Source of the DNA: Methylophaga thiooxydans DMS010
Lineage (GTDB): Bacteria; Pseudomonadota; Gammaproteobacteria; Nitrosococcales; Methylophagaceae
Direction: 5' to 3'
Assembly (NCBI RefSeq): GCF_000156355.1
Contig: NZ_GG657899.1
Location: 237,910 to 301,909 of the forward strand
Length of the DNA: 64,000 nucleotides
Shown here: in pieces, positions 58,889 to 64,000 of the stretch
Layout of the letters: every line of letters begins with the position of its first letter
How positions within the stretch are numbered: the stretch's first letter is position 1
The notes under the pieces: generated by a model
Database searches by the model: none
What the model was told of the DNA's origin: nothing
What the model saw: the letters and a program-made list of their open reading frames with translations, nothing else
Position numbers and translations under genes: made by a program

Positions 58889-60262
58889 CTAATTCACTAG
58901 ACTTTGAATAGGCGCTGGAATACGACCACCCAGACGCACAAAGCGATTTTCCTGACTACCCATATTCACTGCCATTACTGGTCCTTCGCCGAGCAGACCA
59001 CCGAAGACCACATGATCACCAGCTTTTTTGCCCGGTGCCGGAATCAAACGGGCGGCGGTGGTTTTTTTATTGATCACACCAATCGCCATTTCATCAGCAA
59101 TAATCGCTGAGATCATTTCTTCTGAGGTGTCGCCGGGCAGGGCAACCATATCCAGACCTACTGAGCAGACGGCGGTCATGGCTTCCAGTTTTTCTAAAGA
59201 TAACGTGCCTTGGCGTGCTGATTCAGCAATGGTGAGGTCTTCACAGACTGGAATAAACGCACCACTTAAGCCACCAACATGGGAGCTGGCAAAGGCGCCG
59301 CCTTTCTTCACAGCATCATTCAGCATGGCTAAAAATGCCGTACTACCGGGGGCGCCGATGGCAGGTAGGCCCACCGCTTCAAAGATTTCTCCGACGCTGT
59401 CATTTTCGTTAGGTGTTGGGGCTAAAGATAAGTCTACAATTCCAAATGGCAACCCTAGCGCTTGAGCAACCTCACGACCAACCAGTTCACCGGCACGGGT
59501 GAGGCGGGCAGCAGTCTGTTTAATCACATCAGCAGCGCGGCTCAAATCCATGCCTTCTTCTTCATTCATCGCACGTTCAAGAGCGGCTTTGACCACTCCT
59601 GGCCCACTCACACCGACACTGACGACTGCATCGGCTTCACCTATACCTAAATAGGCACCGGCCATGAATGGCACATCTTGCGGGATATTGGCGAATACAA
59701 CCAATTTGGCAGCTGCTAAACCATCATCCTCAGCGGTCATATTGGCCGCTTGCTTGATAATACCGCCCATGTGTTTAATGGCATCCATATTCAAGCCGGC
59801 ACGTGTGCTGGCAACGTTGACGGATGAACAGATTCGTTTGCTCTCGGTCAGTGCCTGTGGGATTGCATCAATTAAGGCCTTATCACCGGCGCTCATGCCT
59901 TTTTCAACAAGCGCGCTGAATCCCCCAATAAAATCGACACCGAGTTCATCTGCAGCTTTGTCTAAAGTCAGGGCAATTTCCACCATTTGACTAGCATTAA
60001 ACGGCGCTGCGACGACAGCAATGGGGCTGATAGAAATACGCTTGTTGGCGACTTCAATGCCGTAGCGGCGCTCAATACGCTGACAAGTGCTTACCAGTTT
60101 GCTGGCGGTGTGCGTGATCTTGTTATAAATATTGCGTTTGAAGCGCTCAATATCATCACTGACACAATCAGTCAGATTAATCCCGACAGTGACTGTTCGT
60201 AGATCCAGGTTCTCTTCGCGAACCATCTGAAGGGTTGAGATAATCTCTTTTGGATTTAACAT
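58889..60262 (-). CDS. UPF0210/PFL-family protein (DUF711)
   Basis: The 457-residue protein belongs to the DUF711/UPF0210 family, with MVREENLDLRTVTVGINLTD at the start, KRICSSVNVAST, GGLSGAFIPV and LPGDTSEEMISAIIADEMA. The family is described as resembling pyruvate formate-lyase in fold; no activity is established to my knowledge. It is always paired with an ACT-domain gene, as here (37 bp upstream). Its stop lies right at the edge of the cassette array. Confidence 0.88.
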   Translation of the reverse strand: MLNPKEIISTLQMVREENLDLRTVTVGINLTDCVSDDIERFKRNIYNKITHTASKLVSTCQRIERRYGIEVANKRISISPIAVVAAPFNASQMVEIALTLDKAADELGVDFIGGFSALVEKGMSAGDKALIDAIPQALTESKRICSSVNVASTRAGLNMDAIKHMGGIIKQAANMTAEDDGLAAAKLVVFANIPQDVPFMAGAYLGIGEADAVVSVGVSGPGVVKAALERAMNEEEGMDLSRAADVIKQTAARLTRAGELVGREVAQALGLPFGIVDLSLAPTPNENDSVGEIFEAVGLPAIGAPGSTAFLAMLNDAVKKGGAFASSHVGGLSGAFIPVCEDLTIAESARQGTLSLEKLEAMTAVCSVGLDMVALPGDTSEEMISAIIADEMAIGVINKKTTAARLIPAPGKKAGDHVVFGGLLGEGPVMAVNMGSQENRFVRLGGRIPAPIQSLVN

Positions 60263-60299
60263 GCTCTGTCCTGATGTTGGCTGTCTTCAAAGACAATGA

Positions 60300-60866
60300 C
60301 TAGTTAAGGATGTTGCTCACAGAATCGAATATTTTTCGATGCTGCACACTGATTTCAAGAGCAAGTCGTTTGGCGATGTCATCTAGCGCATCGCGCAGGT
60401 CGTTCATTTCTGTGGCACGCGGTACATCGACCTCAAATACCATGAGGTTATTCATGGGATTATCGCCACCTTTAAAGATGGCTTGTATATTCGTAATGTT
60501 GACGCCGTGTGTAAACAGTTTGCCAGCGATTTCAGCCACTAAACCCTGACTGTCAGGCCCTATGGCTGTGACAATATAGGGCTGTACTTCAGGTTTATGC
60601 TGATGCCAGTCTGATGTGGTTTCGCTCCATGAATGTACGCGAATAAAAAGTGCCATGTCCTGACAAGCCGCTTCAATAGCCTGTTGTAATGCCTCGGCAC
60701 TGTCATCTTCACCGAGTTCGGCTTGTAATAAGGCACCGAATACATCATTGAGCAGAGTTTGGCTAAGGTTTTCGATATTCCCATTACGTTTGTTGATGAC
60801 ATTAGAAACGATGGCGATAATGCCTGGCTGATCGCTCCCAAGCACAGAGATAAGTACTTTATTCAT
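60300..60866 (-). CDS. ACT-domain protein (UPF0237-like, partner of UPF0210)
   Basis: The 188-residue protein has two ACT domains: one at about residues 3-75 starting VLISVLGSDQPGIIAIVSNV, and one at about 95-170 starting PYIVTAIGPDSQGLVAEIAG. ACT domains bind amino acids or other small ligands, so it may sense a ligand for its partner. It resembles GcvR-type double-ACT regulators. The operon with the UPF0210 gene is conserved across many bacteria. Confidence 0.82.
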   Translation of the reverse strand: MNKVLISVLGSDQPGIIAIVSNVINKRNGNIENLSQTLLNDVFGALLQAELGEDDSAEALQQAIEAACQDMALFIRVHSWSETTSDWHQHKPEVQPYIVTAIGPDSQGLVAEIAGKLFTHGVNITNIQAIFKGGDNPMNNLMVFEVDVPRATEMNDLRDALDDIAKRLALEISVQHRKIFDSVSNILN

Positions 60867-60923
60867 GGCGTTTCCGATAAAAAATGAATGTAACGAAGGA
60901 CAAGTTCTGCGTTAAATCACAAG

Positions 60924-61082
60924 TTAACGTTTAGCGATAATCCAGACAGCATGAACAATACCGGGAATGTAACCTAATAATGTCAGCAGGATGTTTAGCC
61001 AGAATGCACCGCCAATACCGACCTGTAGAAACACACCAAGAGGTGGTAAAAGAATAGCAACAATGATGCGAATAATGTCCAT
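60924..61082 (-). CDS. YqaE/Pmp3 family small membrane protein
   Basis: A 52-residue protein too short for usual gene finders. It begins MDIIRIIVAILLPPLGVFLQ and continues with GGAFWLNILLTLLGYIPGI and HAVWII, the exact pattern of the Pmp3/YqaE family: two membrane helices with the PPLG and YIPG-H motifs. Such proteins are linked to stress at the membrane. AAGGAG lies about 8 bp upstream of the ATG. Confidence 0.9.
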   Translation of the reverse strand: MDIIRIIVAILLPPLGVFLQVGIGGAFWLNILLTLLGYIPGIVHAVWIIAKR

Positions 61083-61109
61083 ACAAACTCCTTGTTATCA
61101 ACAGTATCT

Positions 61110-61565
61110 CTAGCCGAAAAGGCGTGACCACAGTAGACCAATTAACCAGCTTATTAGAAATATGGCAAGCGCCAATAGACCAATTAGCATAGCGATAAAT
61201 ACTACATTTTCTAGCCAACTTTGTTTTGCGGTAGGTTGCGGTGATGTTTGGTAGTGAGTCAGCAGCGCACTATTTTTCTGATTCGCTTTCCACATGAAAT
61301 CAAATACATCACCCAACAGTGGCAGGCTGCCAAGCACGCTATCTATTAAAACGTTAATAAACATTCTAATCAGAATGGTACGCGGCACACCTTGTTGCTG
61401 GGCTTTGATAATAATAAGTGAAGATAATAAGCCACTAATAAAGTCCCCTAAACCGGGGATTAGCCCAATAAAGCCATCTAAACCAATACGATAGCCACCG
61501 GGTAAGCGAATGCTGTTATCAAGCAGCCAGCTTAATTTTTCATGAAATGTTTGGCGAGATGACAC
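61110..61565 (-). CDS. DUF4112 family membrane protein
   Basis: The 151-residue protein has the DUF4112 pattern: WLLDNSIRLPGGYRIGLDGF, LIPGLGDFISGLLSSLIII and SVLGSLPLLGDVFDFMWKAN, plus a C-terminal transmembrane helix. The function is unknown. It starts directly after the rluD stop with no gap and is probably on the same transcript. Confidence 0.85.
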   Translation of the reverse strand: MSSRQTFHEKLSWLLDNSIRLPGGYRIGLDGFIGLIPGLGDFISGLLSSLIIIKAQQQGVPRTILIRMFINVLIDSVLGSLPLLGDVFDFMWKANQKNSALLTHYQTSPQPTAKQSWLENVVFIAMLIGLLALAIFLISWLIGLLWSRLFG

Positions 61566-62528
61566 TTAGTCCTCCCTGTTGGTATCGTCCGCTAAAAGTT
61601 TGAGAATTGTCTGCATATCTTCTGGTAACGGAGCCTGCCATGAAACATCTTCACCGCTGGCTGGGTGTTTAAACCCTAATAAACCTGCGTGCAGAGCCTG
61701 ACGTCGGAAGCCTTGAACCGCTTCACGGCAGTTTTCTGACATACCCTTTGCCATTTTGAAACGGCCTGCATAGACCTGATCCCCTAATAAGGGATGACGA
61801 ATATGTGCCATATGAACACGGATCTGATGGGTACGACCGGTTTCCAGTTTGCAACGGATATGGGTGTGGGCACGAAAACGTTGTTCAACTCGGTAGTGAG
61901 TTATCGCCGGTTTACCGGTTTGGCTTATTGCCATGCGTTTACGGTCAATATGGTGGCGACCAATGGGTTCATCAACCGTACCGCCAGCGGTCATCACACC
62001 AATCGCAATGGCCTGATATTCGCGTTGAACCGTTCTGGCCTGCAACTGTGACACCAGAGAGTTATGCGCCTGCAGCGTTTTAGCCACCATTAACAGGCCT
62101 GTCGTGGCTTTATCCAGTCTGTGCACAATGCCTGCACGTGGAATGTTCGCCAGTTGCGGTGCATGGGCAAGCAGGGCATTAACCAGTGTTCCTTGATGGT
62201 TGCCTGCGCCAGGATGTACCACCATGCCTGCGGGTTTATTGATAATAATAACGTCATCGTCTTCATGCACGATGTCTAAGGCAATCGGTTCAGCGGACCA
62301 GCTCTCATCTTGAGACTGAAGTTCCGTATCTATGATCACGTTTTCACCACCAATCACACTGTCACGTGGCCTTAATATGGCTTCATCGACGGTCACATCA
62401 CCGGCTTTAATCCACTTTGTCAGCTGACCACGGGAGAAGTCAGGGAACAGTTTTGCCAAGGCCTGATCGAGACGCATGCCACCGAGTTCGTCCGGGATAA
62501 TTTCTTGAAGTTGAATTTTTTCTGACAT
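61566..62528 (-). CDS. rluD: Ribosomal large subunit pseudouridine synthase D
   Basis: RluD makes pseudouridines 1911, 1915 and 1917 in helix 69 of 23S rRNA. The 320-residue protein has an N-terminal S4 RNA-binding domain (RLDQALAKLFPDFSRGQL) and the catalytic motif IVHRLDKATTGLLMVAKT, with the essential Asp, followed by GRTHQIRVHMAHIRHPLLGD. Length is typical of RluD. It diverges from a cytochrome gene. Confidence 0.92.
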   Translation of the reverse strand: MSEKIQLQEIIPDELGGMRLDQALAKLFPDFSRGQLTKWIKAGDVTVDEAILRPRDSVIGGENVIIDTELQSQDESWSAEPIALDIVHEDDDVIIINKPAGMVVHPGAGNHQGTLVNALLAHAPQLANIPRAGIVHRLDKATTGLLMVAKTLQAHNSLVSQLQARTVQREYQAIAIGVMTAGGTVDEPIGRHHIDRKRMAISQTGKPAITHYRVEQRFRAHTHIRCKLETGRTHQIRVHMAHIRHPLLGDQVYAGRFKMAKGMSENCREAVQGFRRQALHAGLLGFKHPASGEDVSWQAPLPEDMQTILKLLADDTNRED

Positions 62529-62601
62529 GAAGTTGATTGCTGGTGATTAAATGACAATTATAACGTAGGCTAGTGTTATACGTATGAACAAGGAGAGCGA
62601 T

Positions 62602-62898
62602 ATGTCGCTTTATCAGTTGTTGGGCGCATGTTGCCTGCTGTTATCGCTATCGTCTTTACATGCACAAGAGCGTAATGCGGCTTTGTTAGCCTCTGCTTGC
62701 GCGGCTTGTCATGGCACTAATGGCCATAGTGTGGCAGGCACACCGAGTCTGGCGGGGTTGGATAAAATGTACTTTGTTGAACAAATGCAGCTTTTTCAAA
62801 CAGGTCAGCGGCCCTCCACAGTGATGATGAAGCATGCGAAAGGTTATAGCGAAGATGAAATTCGCTTGTTAGCAGAATTTTTCAGTCAACAGAAATAA
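62602..62898 (+). CDS. Small c-type cytochrome (class I, c553-like)
   Basis: The 98-residue precursor has a signal peptide (about 1-22, ending LHAQ). It contains one heme-binding motif CAACH in a SACAACHGTNGHS context and a later Met region (VMMKHAKGYSEDEIRLLAEF) that may supply the axial ligand. It would be a periplasmic electron carrier of about 8 kDa. I start at ATG 62602, with AAGGAGA just upstream; an ATG six codons earlier lacks such a site. Confidence 0.85.
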   Translation: MSLYQLLGACCLLLSLSSLHAQERNAALLASACAACHGTNGHSVAGTPSLAGLDKMYFVEQMQLFQTGQRPSTVMMKHAKGYSEDEIRLLAEFFSQQK

Positions 62899-62899
62899 A

Positions 62900-63718
62900 T
62901 TACCGTCGCTGACACTGTTTACAAAAGTAGGTGGCGCGTTGTGCCTGACGAATACAATTGATCGGGGCTTGGCAGCGAAGGCAAGGTTCATTCTCGCGAC
63001 CATAGACATTCAATTCTTGTGCAAAATAACCGGGTTTACCATCACTTTTTCGAAAGTCCCTGAGCGTTGTTCCACCTGCTAATAAGGCTCGATTCAAAAC
63101 CAGTTTTATCGCCTCGACTAGTTCTGCCATTTTGGCTTTGCTAATTTTCCCCGCAGCCTTAGCTGGGTGAATACCTGCTAAAAACAACGCCTCGTTCGCG
63201 TAGATATTGCCAACACCGACGACAATTTCACCGTTCATAATAAAGCTTTTGATATTTCCGCTACGGCCTTTGGCTTTTTGATAAAGATAATCAGCATTGA
63301 ATAAGTCCGCTAATGGTTCAGGACCTAAATGCGCTATCAGTTGATGCGTGTCGGTATCTGCCTCTGTCCATAAGACGGCACCAAACCGTCGTGGGTCAGT
63401 AAACCGTAAAACATGACCGTTATTGATGTAGATATCGACGTGGTCATGTTTACCGATATTGTGGTCATTATCGAGAACACGCAAGCGACCTGACATGCCA
63501 AGGTGAAGAATCAAGGTGCCCTTATCACAACGGAAAAGTAAATATTTCGCGCGGCGCTCGACCTTGGTAACGCGTTGATCTTTAACAATGGCTTCAAGTT
63601 GTTCAGGCACAGGCCAGCGCAAGCCACGGTGACGTACTACCATTTTGCTGATGGTATTACCTTCAACATAGGGTTGTATTCCACGACGAGTGGTTTCTAC
63701 TTCAGGTAATTCAGGCAT
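62900..63718 (-). CDS. mutM: Formamidopyrimidine-DNA glycosylase (MutM/Fpg)
   Basis: MutM removes 8-oxoguanine and ring-opened purines from DNA. The 272-residue protein begins MPELPEVETTRRGI, with the catalytic Pro and Glu at 2 and 3. It contains the LHLGMSGRL loop and the helix-two-turn-helix region GVGNIYANEALFLAGIHP. It ends in an FPG zinc finger with cysteines in CLRCQAPI and YFCKQCQR. Complete and normal length. Confidence 0.96.
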   Translation of the reverse strand: MPELPEVETTRRGIQPYVEGNTISKMVVRHRGLRWPVPEQLEAIVKDQRVTKVERRAKYLLFRCDKGTLILHLGMSGRLRVLDNDHNIGKHDHVDIYINNGHVLRFTDPRRFGAVLWTEADTDTHQLIAHLGPEPLADLFNADYLYQKAKGRSGNIKSFIMNGEIVVGVGNIYANEALFLAGIHPAKAAGKISKAKMAELVEAIKLVLNRALLAGGTTLRDFRKSDGKPGYFAQELNVYGRENEPCLRCQAPINCIRQAQRATYFCKQCQRR

Positions 63719-63720
63719 CG

Positions 63721-64000
63721 TTATTCAGTATCGGTATTTGGCAGTAGTTGTTTCTTTAATGCCAGCGGAAAATCATATTGAAGCTGTAGAGCTGGGTTAA
63801 CAATCTGCAGGCTTTGCGCCGTTTCAGTCATGATGAGTTCTAATGGTTCTGCACGGTTTTCAAGCGATATTCGAATTTGTGGTGCTGGTAAGGTGCTGAT
63901 TGTTTGCTTATCAAGGTAGCGTACTTGCATGGCATACGCCATTTGCCAACTATCAATAACGGATTTCAGTTGATCAGTATTTGATTGGAAGCCGCTACTT
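63721..64000 (-). CDS. C-terminal part of an unknown protein (5' end beyond window)
   Basis: The frame is open to the right edge, so only the last 92 or so residues are seen, ending two bases before mutM. The sequence (SVIDSWQMAYAMQVRYLDKQ, then ISLENRAEPLELIM and LQIVNPALQLQYDFPLALK) looks like a beta-rich soluble domain, loosely like the end of a DUF4340-type protein. I do not recognise it with certainty. Confidence 0.55.
   Translation of the reverse strand, partial: SSGFQSNTDQLKSVIDSWQMAYAMQVRYLDKQTISTLPAPQIRISLENRAEPLELIMTETAQSLQIVNPALQLQYDFPLALKKQLLPNTDTE

Noticed and set aside
59028-59465. 145-codon open frame on the plus strand opposite the UPF0210 gene
   Set aside because: It lies wholly antisense to a well conserved gene, has low-complexity Pro/Ser/Ala content and no ribosome-binding site; it is a shadow frame.

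Overview
This window looks like a chromosomal segment of a gammaproteobacterium. The gene orders are typical of the class: ygfB-pepP-ubiH-ubiI, trxA/rhlB, zapA-6S RNA, carA-carB-greA, rlmE-ftsH-folP-glmM, secG-tRNA-Leu and a 14-subunit nuo operon. The protein style (Pseudomonas-like HemB, a zwf/glgA/ppc cluster, a DUF2818 gene after nuoN, an EF-G of the paralogous type) suggests a marine Methylophaga-like or other Thiotrichales-type bacterium. That placement is an impression from remembered families and not a proven assignment.

Layout. 1-1716 (minus): end of a flagellar operon with fliM (cut by the window edge), fliL and a second FliL-like gene. 1803-2693: psd, closed by a bidirectional terminator shared with zwf. 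2760-8618: zwf diverging from glgA-ppc. 8623-16183 (minus): a co-directional run of uvrD, an orphan TRAP-type binding lipoprotein, a small unknown gene, a DUF411 protein, an EamA-type transporter, an SMP-30-like propeller, a DEAD-box helicase and a PqiA-domain protein. 16365-19117: trxA diverging from rhlB, followed by two linked genes of unknown function. 19114-24089 (minus): DUF502, then the ubiI, ubiH, pepP, ygfB operon. 24239-24976: a TIGR02449-type coiled-coil gene, zapA and 6S RNA. 25060-26950 (minus): aroE and hemB. 27121-38500: carAB-greA, DUF4149, rlmE, ftsH, folP, glmM, tpiA and secG, then tRNA-Leu(GAG) and a terminator. 39001-53598: nuoA-N plus DUF2818. 53800-55896: fusA-type EF-G with a strong terminator. 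58889-63942 (minus, one cytochrome on plus): UPF0210 and its ACT partner, YqaE, DUF4112, rluD, cytochrome c, mutM and the end of an unknown gene.

The most unusual part is 55950-58888. Five small plus-strand genes there are each followed directly by an attC-like recombination site, with no integrase gene in the window. This is a short cluster of integron gene cassettes (a CALIN) wedged between fusA and the UPF0210 gene. Cassette products are an unknown 104-residue protein, a GFA/CENP-V-type zinc protein, a PD-(D/E)XK-like protein, a four-helix membrane protein, and a signal-peptidase-I-like protein in which both catalytic positions are substituted.

A second notable point is nuoG. Its first [2Fe-2S] coding stretch carries three single-base deletions within about 100 bp. 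They cancel to a net loss of 3 and all fall in short homopolymers, which suggests a sequence error more than a true loss of complex I. Many core genes here appear to use GTG or TTG starts.
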